Assembly: GCF_019247635.1 (NCBI RefSeq)
Contig: NZ_JAFBAR010000068.1
Span: 1-35,518 of the forward strand
DNA: 35,518 bases
Reading direction: 5' to 3'
Source: Mycobacterium sp.
Lineage (GTDB): Bacteria > Actinomycetota > Actinomycetes > Mycobacteriales > Mycobacteriaceae
The notes beneath the pieces are model-generated. The model saw only the letters and a program-made list of their open reading frames with translations. It did no database searches and had not been told where the DNA came from. Numbering within the stretch: the stretch's first letter is position 1; each line of letters starts with the position of its first letter. Shown one piece after another: positions 14,884 through 22,900 of this stretch. The position numbers and the translations under genes were made by a program.

Positions 14884-15819
14884 ATGAGGATGCCGCGGCG
14901 TGTGCGTAGCGCGGCGCTGTGGCTGACAACGCTATGCCTCATCGCGGGGTGCGGCGGCTCCGGCCCGCTCGGAACGTCCGCCGGCAACGCGAAGTCCATC
15001 ACGGTCGGGTCCAGCGACTTCCCGGAATCCCAGATTGTCGCCGAAATCTACGCACAGGCGTTGCAGGCCAACGGATTCGCGATCGGGCGTCGACTGGGAA
15101 TCGGCAGCCGCGAAACATACATCCCGGCGCTGAAAGACCATTCGATCGACCTGGTCCCGGAATACATCGGGAACTTGCTGCACTACTTCGCGCCGAACTC
15201 CACAGTGACTCTGCGTGATGCAGTCGAATCGGAGCTCCGCCAGCGGCTCCCCAAAGACCTGGCGATCCTGGCGCCCGCTCCGGCGTCCGACACCGACACG
15301 GTTACAGTCACCGGCGCCACTGCCGCGTCGTGGAACCTGAAGACGATCGCTGATTTGGCTGCGCATTCGGCGGACGTGCGGTTCGGGGCCGATTCGGCGT
15401 TTCAAACCCGTCCGGAGGGACCGCCTGGGCTCAAGCAGACCTACGGGCTGGACATCCGTGCGGGCAATTTCATCCCCATCGAGGATGGCGGCGGCGCGGT
15501 GACCGTGCGCGCCCTCCTCGAGGGAATGGTGAACGCCGCTGACATATTCAGCACGTCACCGGCTATCCCACAAAATCACCTAGTGGTCCTTGAGGACCCC
15601 GAGCATAATTTCTTGGCGGGCAACATTGTGCCGCTGGTGAATTCGCGCATCAAGTCGGATCGCCTCGAAGGCGTACTGGATGCGGTGTCGGCGAAGCTCA
15701 CCTCACCCGGCGTGGCCGCGCTCAACGCCGCCGTGGCCGGCAATTCCGGTATCGATCCCGACCAGGCAGCACGAAACTGGTTGCGGGACAATGGCTTCGA
15801 TCAGCCCATCAAGCAATGA
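14884..15819 (+). CDS. proX: Glycine betaine/proline transporter substrate-binding lipoprotein ProX
   Basis: 311 residues from ATG 14884. The signal peptide MRMPRRVRSAALWLTTLCLI ends in lipobox IAGC, with Cys23 lipidated. The mature part is an OpuBC/OpuCC-type binding protein: ITVGSSDFPESQIVAEIYAQ, DLVPEYIGNLLHYF, FGADSAFQTRPEGPPGLKQ, then VTVRALLEGMVNAADIFSTS and VVLEDPEHNF. Aromatic residues in these segments form the cage for quaternary amines in the family. It feeds the ProVWZ ABC transporter for uptake of osmoprotectants. The stop overlaps the proV start by 4 bases. Confidence 0.92.
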   Translation: MRMPRRVRSAALWLTTLCLIAGCGGSGPLGTSAGNAKSITVGSSDFPESQIVAEIYAQALQANGFAIGRRLGIGSRETYIPALKDHSIDLVPEYIGNLLHYFAPNSTVTLRDAVESELRQRLPKDLAILAPAPASDTDTVTVTGATAASWNLKTIADLAAHSADVRFGADSAFQTRPEGPPGLKQTYGLDIRAGNFIPIEDGGGAVTVRALLEGMVNAADIFSTSPAIPQNHLVVLEDPEHNFLAGNIVPLVNSRIKSDRLEGVLDAVSAKLTSPGVAALNAAVAGNSGIDPDQAARNWLRDNGFDQPIKQ

Positions 15820-16919
15820 TCAGATTCGACAACGTCAGCAAGGTTTTCCGCGGCCGTACCCCGGCCGTGGATCGACTGAGCCTGGAAGTCCCCGACGGGA
15901 AGTTGACCATCTTCGTGGGTTCCTCCGGCAGCGGTAAGACCACGGCGCTGCGGATGATCAACCGCATGATCGAGCCCACCAGCGGCATCATCACCGTGAA
16001 TGGATCCAACGTGGCAGACGTCGATCCGGTCAAGCTGCGTCTGGGGATCGGCTACGTCATCCAGAACGCGGGATTGATGCCCCATCAACGGGTGATCGAC
16101 AACGTCGCGACGGTGCCGGTGCTCAAAGGCCAGTCACGGCGCGCGGCACGCAAGACCGGCTACGAGTTGCTTGAACGCGTCGGCCTGGACCCCAAGTTGG
16201 CCACCCGCTACCCCGCGCAGCTTTCCGGCGGCGAACAACAGCGCGTCGGCGTGGCGCGAGCCCTTGCCGCAGATCCCCCGATCTTGTTGATGGACGAGCC
16301 ATTCTCGGCTGTCGACCCTGTCGTCCGTCATGAGCTACAGAACGAAATACTGCGTCTGCAAAGCGAATTGCACAAAACTATCGTGTTCGTCACGCACGAC
16401 ATCGACGAGGCGCTCAAACTCGCCGACAAGGTTGCCGTGTTCGGGCGCGGCGGTGTGCTCCAGCAGTACGACGAACCCGCCCGGCTACTGTCGCGGCCGG
16501 CCAACGACTTCGTAGCCAGGTTCATCGGGCTCGGCCGCGGCTATCGCTGGTTGCAGCTGATCGACGCGTCCGGGTTACCACTGCACGAGATCGATCGGAT
16601 CTCGGCGAGCAGCCTGTCCGCGGCGGCCGGCACAGCGGGCACCGAAGGCTGGACGTTGGTGGTCAGCGAGGACGACGTCCCGCTGGGCTGGATCGACGCC
16701 GAGGGCCTCCACCGCCATCGCGGCGGCGCGTCCCTGTCCGACTGCGTTAGCGCGGTCGGTTCGCAACTTGGACCGGGCGGCAATCTCAGCCATGCGCTCG
16801 ACGCCGCGTTGTCGTCGCCGTCGTCGGTTGGTGTTGCCGTCGACGTCGACGGCAAAGTCATCGGCGGGGTGCTGGCCGACGATGTGCTCGCGGCTGTGGA
16901 AGCGCGGGGGCACCGATGA
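15816..16919 (+). CDS. proV: Osmoprotectant ABC transporter ATP-binding protein ProV
   Basis: 367 residues. Walker A is GSSGSGKTT (35-43), the Q-loop is VIQNAGLMPH, the ABC signature LSGGEQQRVG starts at 136, Walker B is ILLMDEP (156-162) with Glu161, and the H-loop is FVTHDIDEAL. After residue about 245 comes a CBS-like region (LVVSEDDVPLGWID and VAVDVDGKVIGGVLADDV), which in OpuA-type transporters senses ionic strength or nucleotides. ATG overlaps the proX stop and its own stop overlaps proW (ATGA both times), so translation is coupled. Confidence 0.93.
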   Translation: MIRFDNVSKVFRGRTPAVDRLSLEVPDGKLTIFVGSSGSGKTTALRMINRMIEPTSGIITVNGSNVADVDPVKLRLGIGYVIQNAGLMPHQRVIDNVATVPVLKGQSRRAARKTGYELLERVGLDPKLATRYPAQLSGGEQQRVGVARALAADPPILLMDEPFSAVDPVVRHELQNEILRLQSELHKTIVFVTHDIDEALKLADKVAVFGRGGVLQQYDEPARLLSRPANDFVARFIGLGRGYRWLQLIDASGLPLHEIDRISASSLSAAAGTAGTEGWTLVVSEDDVPLGWIDAEGLHRHRGGASLSDCVSAVGSQLGPGGNLSHALDAALSSPSSVGVAVDVDGKVIGGVLADDVLAAVEARGHR

Positions 16920-17611
16920 TCCTGCACTACCTGTTCAAACACCTCGACGACGCCTGGTCGCTGACGGTGGTGCATTTGCGGCTGTCGCTGGTGCCGGTGT
17001 TGCTGGGTCTGCTGATCGCGGTGCCGCTGGGCGTGCTGGTACGGCGGGCGCCGACGGCTCGACGCGTGGCGACCACGGTGGCGAACATCGTGTTCACCAT
17101 CCCGTCGCTGGCGTTGTTCGTGGTCTTGCCGACGATCATCGGAACCCGGGTCCTCGACGAGGCAAACGTCATCGTGGCGCTGACGGCCTACACGGCGGCG
17201 CTGTTGCTACGGGCGGTCCTCGAGGCGCTCGACGCGGTACCGGCGAAAGTGCGCGACGCCGCCACCGCCGTCGGCTACCCGACGATCAAACGGATAGTCA
17301 AAGTCGAACTGCCGCTGTCCATTCCGGTAATGGTCGCCGGGTTGCGGGTGGTAGTGGTGACCAATATCGCGATGGTCTCGGTGGGTTCGGTCATCGGCAT
17401 CGGTGGGCTGGGCACCTGGTTCATCACGGGCTACGAGACGGACAAGAGCGGTCAGATAGTCGCCGGCATCATCGTGCTGTTCGTGCTTGCGATCGTCATC
17501 GACGTGCTGATCGTGCTCACCGGACGGCTCGTCACACCCTGGGAACGCGCGGCGCACAGCACCCGGCGCAGGCGGTCGGCGTTGTCCGCGATCGCGGGCG
17601 GTGCGCGATGA
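16916..17611 (+). CDS. proW: Osmoprotectant ABC transporter permease ProW
   Basis: 231 residues with about six hydrophobic spans, among them LSLVPVLLGLLIAVPLGVL, IVFTIPSLALFVVLPTII and the last one IIVLFVLAIVIDVLIVLTG. The coupling-loop motif that docks on ProV is seen at VRDAATAVGYPTIKRIVKVE with the following PLSIPVMVAGL. It forms the membrane channel with ProZ in the cytoplasmic membrane. Overlaps of 4 bases with proV and with proZ. Confidence 0.92.
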   Translation: MILHYLFKHLDDAWSLTVVHLRLSLVPVLLGLLIAVPLGVLVRRAPTARRVATTVANIVFTIPSLALFVVLPTIIGTRVLDEANVIVALTAYTAALLLRAVLEALDAVPAKVRDAATAVGYPTIKRIVKVELPLSIPVMVAGLRVVVVTNIAMVSVGSVIGIGGLGTWFITGYETDKSGQIVAGIIVLFVLAIVIDVLIVLTGRLVTPWERAAHSTRRRRSALSAIAGGAR

Positions 17612-18330
17612 GCTTCGTCGGGCACGCGCTGTCCTACCTCTTGACCGCCGACAACTGGCGCGGTCCCGTGGGGCTGACGACTCGCATACTCGAGCACCTG
17701 GAGTACACCGGATTGGCCGTGGCGGCCTCGGCAGTTATTGCTATCCCGGCCGGACTGATTATCGGGCATACCGGCCGCGGCAAGCTGCTGGTAGTGGGCG
17801 CGGTCAACGGCTTGCGCGCGCTGCCGACCCTGGGGGTGCTGTTACTAGGGGTGCTGCTCTTTGGTCTGGGCTGGGGCCCGCCGCTGGTCGCCCTGGTGTT
17901 GCTGGGCATTCCATCAATGCTGGCGGGCACATATGCGGGGATTGCCAATATCGACCGAACGATAATCGACGCGGCCCGTGCGATGGGGATGCGCGAATCC
18001 CAGATCGTCCTGCGCGTCGAGGTGCCCAACGCGATGCCGCTGATTCTCGGCGGCCTGCAAAGCGCGACGCTTCAGGTGGTCGCCACCGCGACTGTGGCCG
18101 CCTACGCCAGCCTCGGCGGGTTGGGCCGTTATCTCATCGACGGGATCCAGCAGCGGGAATTCCACCTCGCGTTGGTCGGGGCGCTGTTGGTAGCCGCACT
18201 GGCGTTGATCCTCGACGGGCTGCTGGAGCTCGCGGTGTGGTTATCGGCGCCGGGGACCGGACGCCTGCGTCGGCTGGTCAGTCGGCGAAGTCACACCCTC
18301 GCACTTCCCGCCAAAGCTGCCAGCGCTTAA
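17608..18330 (+). CDS. proZ: Osmoprotectant ABC transporter permease ProZ
   Basis: 240 residues, the second permease of the heterodimer. Spans include TGLAVAASAVIAIPAGLIIG, ALPTLGVLLLGVLLFGLGWG, PPLVALVLLGIPSMLAGTYA and LALVGALLVAALALILDGLL. The coupling loop is DAARAMGMRESQIVLRVEVP followed by NAMPLILGGLQSAT. Last gene of the four-gene transporter operon; 22 bp later the next gene has its own promoter-like sequence. Length agrees with the 239 I recall for the M. tuberculosis protein. Confidence 0.92.
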   Translation: MSFVGHALSYLLTADNWRGPVGLTTRILEHLEYTGLAVAASAVIAIPAGLIIGHTGRGKLLVVGAVNGLRALPTLGVLLLGVLLFGLGWGPPLVALVLLGIPSMLAGTYAGIANIDRTIIDAARAMGMRESQIVLRVEVPNAMPLILGGLQSATLQVVATATVAAYASLGGLGRYLIDGIQQREFHLALVGALLVAALALILDGLLELAVWLSAPGTGRLRRLVSRRSHTLALPAKAASA

Positions 18331-18340
18331 CAACACGCTC

Positions 18341-18346
18341 TACGGT
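18341..18346 (+). promoter_or_regulatory. -10 box of a leaderless transcript
   Basis: TACGGT is followed by 6 bases and then GTG at 18353, the leaderless arrangement. Confidence 0.45.
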
Positions 18347-18352
18347 AGACGA

Positions 18353-18952
18353 GTGAACGCAGTCCCCTCTGATCCGACTCCGCGTGTGTGGCCGGCGATG
18401 CTGACCTGGCGCGCGCAGGATGTCTCCCGCATGGAATCCGTACGAATTCAGTTGTCCGGCAAGCGAATCAGGGCAAACGGCCGCATCGTTGCGGCAGCCA
18501 CCGCGACCAACCCGGCGTTCGGCGCCTACTACGAGCTGCAGACCGACGAATCCGGTGCCACCAAGCGGTTCGGGCTGACCGTCACCCTGGCCGAGCGGGA
18601 ACGGCAACTCGCCATTTCCCGCGACGAAGAGAACATGTGGTTGGTCACCGATCACCAGGGCGAGAGACGCGCCGGGTACAACGGCGCCTTGGACGTCGAC
18701 GTCGTGTTCAGCCCGTTCTTCAACGCCCTGCCGATCCGGCGACTCGGCCTACACGGGCGGGCCGAATCGGCAGTGCTGCCGATGGTCTACGTCAACGTGC
18801 CGCAGATGACCGTCACCGCGGCCACGGTCAACTACAGCAGCCAGGGTCGCCTCGACGGGATCAAACTGCGCTCGCCCGTCGCCGATACAACGGTCACCGT
18901 CGATGCCGACGGTTTCATCGTGGACTACCCCGGACTGGCAGAGCGGATCTGA
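18353..18952 (+). CDS. Putative glycolipid-binding family protein
   Basis: 199 residues from GTG 18353, the same length I recall for the M. tuberculosis homologue Rv3755c. It is predicted all-beta, with repeated strands ([89 protein letters not shown], then [19 protein letters not shown]). The YPGLAER ending is characteristic of the family annotated as putative glycolipid-binding (PF06475). There is no signal peptide, so it is cytosolic; the function is not established. Its 3' end overlaps the convergent tyrA 3' end by 38 bp. Confidence 0.78.
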   Translation: MNAVPSDPTPRVWPAMLTWRAQDVSRMESVRIQLSGKRIRANGRIVAAATATNPAFGAYYELQTDESGATKRFGLTVTLAERERQLAISRDEENMWLVTDHQGERRAGYNGALDVDVVFSPFFNALPIRRLGLHGRAESAVLPMVYVNVPQMTVTAATVNYSSQGRLDGIKLRSPVADTTVTVDADGFIVDYPGLAERI

Positions 18953-19898
18953 TCACTCCGCCGGCGCGGCCGGCGGCGGCGAGTTCCTCGCGCCAGTTCT
19001 CCGCCCCGATGGCGACCGTGACGATCTCCGAACGCGGGAAGCTGTCGTAGCGCGTGCGCGCGGCATGGCCGGATTCGACGAGGTCGCCCACCGAGTCGTG
19101 GTGTACCAGCGCGTCGCGGGCCCGGCTGAGTAGGTCGATGATTCGGCCGGTGGCCGGCGCCAGCTGGTCGCTATTGGCCTCACACATCGCCCGGACCAGA
19201 TCGGGGGCTGTGGCCGCGACGCGCGTGCCGTCCCGAAAAGATCCCGCGGCCAGCGCGAACGCCAGCGGGACCTCCGCGGCGGTGATGGCAAGCGCCTCGG
19301 CGAGCAGGTGCGGCAGATGCGAGATGGCCGCCGCGGCGGCGTCATGTTCGTCGGATTTGGCCGGCACCACCACGGCCCCGCAGTCCAACACCAGCGCCAT
19401 GACCGTCGACCACACCGCCGGGTCCACGTGGTCGTCGACGCTGACCACCCACGGGGATCCGACGAACAACCCGGCGTGGCCGGCCGCCCAGCCCGAGAAC
19501 GCGGTGCCCGTCATCGGGTGCCCGCCGACGAAGCGTGCCAGCAGGCCCGCCGCGCCGACCGCGTCGTGCACGGCGCTCTTGACGCTGGTGACATCGGTCA
19601 GCGCGCAGTTGGGTGCCAACTCGCGGATATGACCGAGCATGCTCGGCAACGCCGGCATCGGCACCGCCAGCACAATCAACGCGTCGCTGTCGGTGGCCCT
19701 GATCAACGTGTCGGTGAGATCGGTGGTGGCGTCGAAGCCGTCGGACACCGCGCCCTGGGCGCCCTCCACCGATCTGTTGTAGCCGAACACCTCCCGGCCC
19801 ACCGCCGCGGCGGCCCGCATGATCGAACCCCCCATCAGACCCAGTCCGAGGACGCACACCGGTGTTTTGGAAGGGGCACGAGCAATAGGTCTGGCCAC
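18915..19898 (-). CDS. tyrA: Prephenate dehydrogenase TyrA
   Basis: Makes 4-hydroxyphenylpyruvate from prephenate with NAD(P)+ in tyrosine synthesis. From GTG 19898 the protein has 327 residues; a start at 19961 is also open and the true start is uncertain. The Rossmann motif [13 protein letters not shown] (residues 14-26) is followed by [20 protein letters not shown], the [10 protein letters not shown] segment and the catalytic-region His127 ([13 protein letters not shown]), then [20 protein letters not shown], all typical of TyrA. No ACT or chorismate-mutase domain is fused. It is convergent with the glycolipid-binding-like gene and divergent from the tadA pair. Confidence 0.92.
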   Translation of the reverse strand: MARPIARAPSKTPVCVLGLGLMGGSIMRAAAAVGREVFGYNRSVEGAQGAVSDGFDATTDLTDTLIRATDSDALIVLAVPMPALPSMLGHIRELAPNCALTDVTSVKSAVHDAVGAAGLLARFVGGHPMTGTAFSGWAAGHAGLFVGSPWVVSVDDHVDPAVWSTVMALVLDCGAVVVPAKSDEHDAAAAAISHLPHLLAEALAITAAEVPLAFALAAGSFRDGTRVAATAPDLVRAMCEANSDQLAPATGRIIDLLSRARDALVHHDSVGDLVESGHAARTRYDSFPRSEIVTVAIGAENWREELAAAGRAGGVIRSALPVRGSPR

Positions 19899-19991
19899 GA
19901 TCCAAGGTTGGCACATTTGGGGACCGATGGGGCCCCGGCTTGTGCCAGCTCGTCTGGTCACGGACCTGGTCAGCGACTAGCGTAGGCGCCC

Positions 19992-20513
19992 ATGGGAGCA
20001 CAACGGGCTGCAGCAACAGGCCCGTCAGCGGACATGCCAGACGGCTTCGGTGTCGCAGTGGTACGCGAGGAGGGCCAGTGGCGCTGTTCTGCGCTGGGGC
20101 GCAAGTCGCTGACGAGCCTGACGGCGGCCGAGACGGAACTGCGCGAACTGCGCAGCGCAGGCGCCGTCTTCGGGCTACTCGACGTCGACGACGAATTCTT
20201 CGTGATCGTGCGTCCGGCGCCGTCGGGAACTCGGCTGCTGCTGTCGGACGCCACCGCCGCACTGGACTACGACATCGCCGCCGAGGTGCTCGACAACCTG
20301 GACGCCGACATCGATCCGGAGGACCTCGAGGAGGCCGAACCGTTCGAGGAGGGTGACCTCGGGTTGCTGTCCGACATCGGGTTGTCCGAAGCGGTGCTGG
20401 GGGTCATTCTCGATGAGACCGATCTGTATGCCGACGAGCAACTGGGCCGCATCGCGCGCGAGATGGGCTTCGCCGAGCAGCTGTCGGCGGTGATCGACGG
20501 CCTCGGTCGGTGA
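19992..20513 (+). CDS. tRNA adenosine deaminase-associated protein
   Basis: 173 residues from ATG 19992, with TAGCGT 8 bases upstream as a possible -10 box. The N-terminal half is predicted alpha/beta (FGVAVVREEGQWRCSALGRK, then LLDVDDEFFVIVRPAPSGTR); a strongly acidic stretch follows (DADIDPEDLEEAEPFEEGDL) and a helical C-terminus ends in EQLSAVIDGLGR. This is the actinobacterial family always found beside tadA (homologue of Rv3753c) and named after that neighbour. Its own activity is unknown. The tadA start lies 55 bp downstream. Confidence 0.85.
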   Translation: MGAQRAAATGPSADMPDGFGVAVVREEGQWRCSALGRKSLTSLTAAETELRELRSAGAVFGLLDVDDEFFVIVRPAPSGTRLLLSDATAALDYDIAAEVLDNLDADIDPEDLEEAEPFEEGDLGLLSDIGLSEAVLGVILDETDLYADEQLGRIAREMGFAEQLSAVIDGLGR

Positions 20514-20568
20514 TCGCAAGCGCGGCGGAGCCGGGCGCGGCGGGTCGCCGCTGCCGTCACTCTCTCTC

Positions 20569-21027
20569 GTGAGCACTGACGAGGACCTGATTCGCGCCGC
20601 GTTGGCGGTCGCCGCGACGGCGGGCCCACGCGATGTGCCCATCGGTGCGGTGGTGGTCGGCGCTGACGGCACCGAACTCGCCCGCGCGGTCAACGCCCGC
20701 GAGGCACTCGGTGATCCCACCGCGCATGCCGAGGTGCTGGCCCTGCGGGAGGCGGCCGCCCTGCTCGGTGACGGGTGGCGGCTGGAGGGGACCACGCTGG
20801 CGGTCACCGTCGAACCGTGCACGATGTGCGCCGGTGCCCTGGTCCTGGCCCGCGTCGAGCGGCTGGTGTTCGGCGCCTGGGAACCCAAGACGGGAGCGGT
20901 CGGATCGCTGTGGGACGTGGTACGCGATCGCCGGCTCAATCATCGTCCCGATGTGCGCGGGGGTGTCCTGGCCCGAGAGTGCGCCGCGCCGCTGGAGGCT
21001 TTCTTTACTCGCCAGCGATTGGGGTGA
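20569..21027 (+). CDS. tadA: tRNA adenosine(34) deaminase TadA
   Basis: 152 residues from GTG 20569. It converts A34 to inosine in tRNA-Arg(ACG), allowing wobble reading. Zinc ligands His53 (TAHAEV, with catalytic Glu55) and Cys84/Cys87 (EPCTMCAGAL) are in place. VPIGAVVV and VFGAWEPKTGAVGS are typical of TadA and distinguish it from cytidine deaminases. It follows its associated-protein gene and lies 29 bp upstream of the tRNA-Ser gene, as I recall in M. tuberculosis. Confidence 0.93.
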   Translation: MSTDEDLIRAALAVAATAGPRDVPIGAVVVGADGTELARAVNAREALGDPTAHAEVLALREAAALLGDGWRLEGTTLAVTVEPCTMCAGALVLARVERLVFGAWEPKTGAVGSLWDVVRDRRLNHRPDVRGGVLARECAAPLEAFFTRQRLG

Positions 21028-21056
21028 GCGGCCTCCGGTTGGGTAAGCTGCTCGGC

Positions 21057-21146
21057 GGTGGCGTGTCCGAGCGGCCTAAGGAGCACGCCTCGAAAGCGTG
21101 TGACGGCTAACACCGTCCGAGGGTTCAAATCCCTCCGCCACCGCCA
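21057..21146 (+). tRNA. serX: tRNA-Ser (anticodon CGA)
   Basis: Acceptor arms GGTGGCG (21057-21063) and CGCCACC (21136-21142) pair fully, followed by discriminator G and an encoded CCA (21144-21146). The anticodon stem CACGC/GCGTG encloses CT-CGA-AA, which reads serine codon UCG. A long variable arm (GACGG ... CCGTC) and T-arm GAGGG-TTCAAAT-CCCTC complete a class II tRNA. The 3' end is a typical integration target; a copy of it lies just downstream. In M. tuberculosis this tRNA is next to phage integrase remnants, as I recall. Confidence 0.96.
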
Positions 21147-21181
21147 ATGTTTCGGCCACCGCACACCTCCGCCACCGCCAA
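21132..21181. repeat. Duplicated tRNA 3' end, attachment-site-like direct repeat
   Basis: CCTCCGCCACCGCCAA occurs at 21132-21147 (the T-stem/acceptor end of the tRNA gene with CCA) and again at 21166-21181, 34 bp apart. A repeat of the tRNA 3' end is what site-specific integration leaves. No integrase lies between the copies. Short and GC-rich, so chance cannot be fully excluded. Confidence 0.6.
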
Positions 21182-21194
21182 AGCTGCGGTGCGA

Positions 21195-22073
21195 TTACTC
21201 ACTTGGTTCGGGTTGACGATTACTTAACAGCGGCGCCCAATCCTGCCCGGCGTACGGTTCGTGCCGGAATATTTCGAGGTAAGTGGACGGCAGGGCAGCG
21301 ACCACCTCGCGGCATTGGCACACCTCATCTTCACCGACGACGGTCGCGTATCCCGGTGCCGCACGATTCTGCGCCCCCGGGAGCTCCAGGTCGCACGGGC
21401 GAATGACGCCGACGAAGCCCAAGATGGCGGCCGCGGTCTGCGGATCGTTCAGATCCTGTGGTGTGTGCAGCGTCATGCAACGGGTGTGCATGTCGAAGCG
21501 CCGCAAGTACTTCATGGCCCGGTTCTCGATCTTGATCCACTGGATGAGGTAACGCTGGAACAGGGTGAGTTCTGCGAGGGCGAAGTGGCTGAAGATCGGC
21601 TCCAGTTCTGTGAGTGCCCAGCGCCGGTATCGTCGGCCGTCACTGCCGCGGTAGTAGCGATACCGGTAGCGCACCGGATATTTGCGGCGCTTGACCATCC
21701 AACATTCGCGGTTGGATTCGCTGAGCGCGACTTCTAGGGGATTGCGGATCAGGTGAAAGACCTTGGTGTGGGGAAAGAACTCTGGGGCAAGGTTCCAGTA
21801 CGACTTGAGGAAGGCATGGCTGGTCTCGACGTAGGTGGAAGTGCCATACGCGGCAATCGTCTGGCGCTTCCTGTGCAGCAAGGTCCGCACCGCGTCGAGA
21901 TCTCCAGTGGCGTTGTGATAAATCGGCACCCCAAACATCGATGGGTTTCGCAGATTGAGATCGTTGGGTTCGTGCACGACGGTGCAATCCGACGCATTGC
22001 GCTTGAGCAATTCACTCAACGACCTGGTCCCCGACCGTGCACTGGTCAAGGCGAATACGGTTTGGACGCTCAT
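21195..22073 (-). CDS. Sulfotransferase family protein, tRNA-adjacent
   Basis: 292 residues from ATG 22073; an in-frame TTG lies three codons upstream. The N-terminal PAPS-binding loop TSARSGTRSL (10-19) and the later VFHLIRNPLEVALSESNREC, with Arg and Ser for the 3'-phosphate, identify a P-loop sulfotransferase. This family moves sulfate from PAPS to a hydroxyl of a lipid, glycan or small molecule. A very basic, Tyr/Arg-rich stretch (about 131-152, RRKYPVRYRYRYY and on) may bind membranes or an acidic acceptor. Codon use looks less GC-rich than the neighbours, in keeping with transfer. It is the first gene after the tRNA; acceptor unknown. Confidence 0.8.
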   Translation of the reverse strand: MSVQTVFALTSARSGTRSLSELLKRNASDCTVVHEPNDLNLRNPSMFGVPIYHNATGDLDAVRTLLHRKRQTIAAYGTSTYVETSHAFLKSYWNLAPEFFPHTKVFHLIRNPLEVALSESNRECWMVKRRKYPVRYRYRYYRGSDGRRYRRWALTELEPIFSHFALAELTLFQRYLIQWIKIENRAMKYLRRFDMHTRCMTLHTPQDLNDPQTAAAILGFVGVIRPCDLELPGAQNRAAPGYATVVGEDEVCQCREVVAALPSTYLEIFRHEPYAGQDWAPLLSNRQPEPSE

Positions 22074-22403
22074 GACGCGCAACGACCCGTGCGGGGGCTA
22101 GTAACCATGCTCATCATTTCCGGTGAAGGCGGCAACTGACGACTGGCCGGTGCGGCGATGCTCGACGATCATCTCCTGGGCGCCCCCGATGTCCGCGACC
22201 TAAGTCGTCGCGGGCGCGAAGTCGACAAGGTGCCTGACGCAGCATCCCAGGCCTGGCGTCGTGGCCGCCGACTGGCCGGGCCTAGCTTAAATCACAATAG
22301 CTGAAAACGTTGACAGCGCCTCCGGTCTGGTATGTCGAGCAATCTGCGTGGTCTGTCGCAAATATGTTGGCTAGCAAAACTTTAGGACCACGCTGATTCA
22401 CGG
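22074..22403. other. Gene-poor intergenic stretch of lower GC
   Basis: About 330 bp without a convincing gene. A frame at 22158-22304 could encode 48 residues (MLDDHLLGAPDVRDLS start) but has no ribosome site and matches nothing I know. The part 22285-22400 is notably AT-richer than the rest of the window (for example TAGCTTAAATCACAATAGC), suggesting foreign or decayed DNA in the tRNA-side accessory region. No clear terminator or repeat seen. Confidence 0.5.
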
Positions 22404-22871
22404 TCACCTCACGGCGCGGCCCTGTGTGGGGCTGGGGTGTTCGGCTGAGATGCGGCGAAACGTGAAGAGCCGGTGAGCAAACCACCTGTACAGCACGGTC
22501 ACCACGATTACGACGAGCTGGGAGAGCAGCACCGGCCAGCCGAAGACCTCTACCAGCAGCGGCAAGACGACGAAATTGAAAGCCAGCACAGAGAGGTTGA
22601 CCAACTCGAAACGAGCCAGATCACGCAGCAGGTGACCCTTTACCCGGAAGACGAACATTCGGTTCAGGCCAAACGCCACCAGCATGGCTATGACGTGTGT
22701 GCAGGCCAACACGCCCAGGTAGCCGATCGCATCTCGCATTAGCCACAGCAGCAGGGCGAACAAGCCCATGCCGATCGCCGTGTTGACAGCGCCGATAACA
22801 AGGAAGGCGACTCGCTGGTCTCGAATCATCCTTAGCAGCGGACCGGGAACAACTCGAGGTTCCGCGGTCAT
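22404..22871 (-). CDS. GtrA family membrane protein
   Basis: 155 residues from ATG 22871. Four transmembrane spans: AFLVIGAVNTAIGMGLFALL, GVLACTHVIAMLVAFGLNRM, LVNLSVLAFNFVVLPLLVEV and LLSQLVVIVVTVLYRWFAHR. The motifs FLVIGAVNTA at the first span and NRMFVF after the second are the GtrA signature, and RLFTFRR closes the last helix. GtrA proteins move or present undecaprenyl-/decaprenyl-phosphate-linked sugars for envelope glycan decoration. Usually a glycosyltransferase accompanies them; none is seen here, but a GH5-like hydrolase gene lies immediately upstream on the same strand, 29 bp away. Confidence 0.85.
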   Translation of the reverse strand: MTAEPRVVPGPLLRMIRDQRVAFLVIGAVNTAIGMGLFALLLWLMRDAIGYLGVLACTHVIAMLVAFGLNRMFVFRVKGHLLRDLARFELVNLSVLAFNFVVLPLLVEVFGWPVLLSQLVVIVVTVLYRWFAHRLFTFRRISAEHPSPTQGRAVR

Positions 22872-22878
22872 GCCTGTA

Positions 22879-22884
22879 ATCGTA
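22879..22884 (-). promoter_or_regulatory. -10 box of a leaderless gtrA-like transcript
   Basis: On the minus strand TACGAT is followed by 7 bases and the ATG at 22871. It sits in the short gap after the GH5-like gene. Confidence 0.4.
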
Positions 22885-22900
22885 GGTCGGGGCCGGGCAG

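Noticed and set aside
22158..22304. 48-codon frame in the intergenic stretch next to the tRNA-side sulfotransferase
   Set aside because: No ribosome site, no leaderless promoter and no recognisable sequence; kept only as a note in the intergenic entry.
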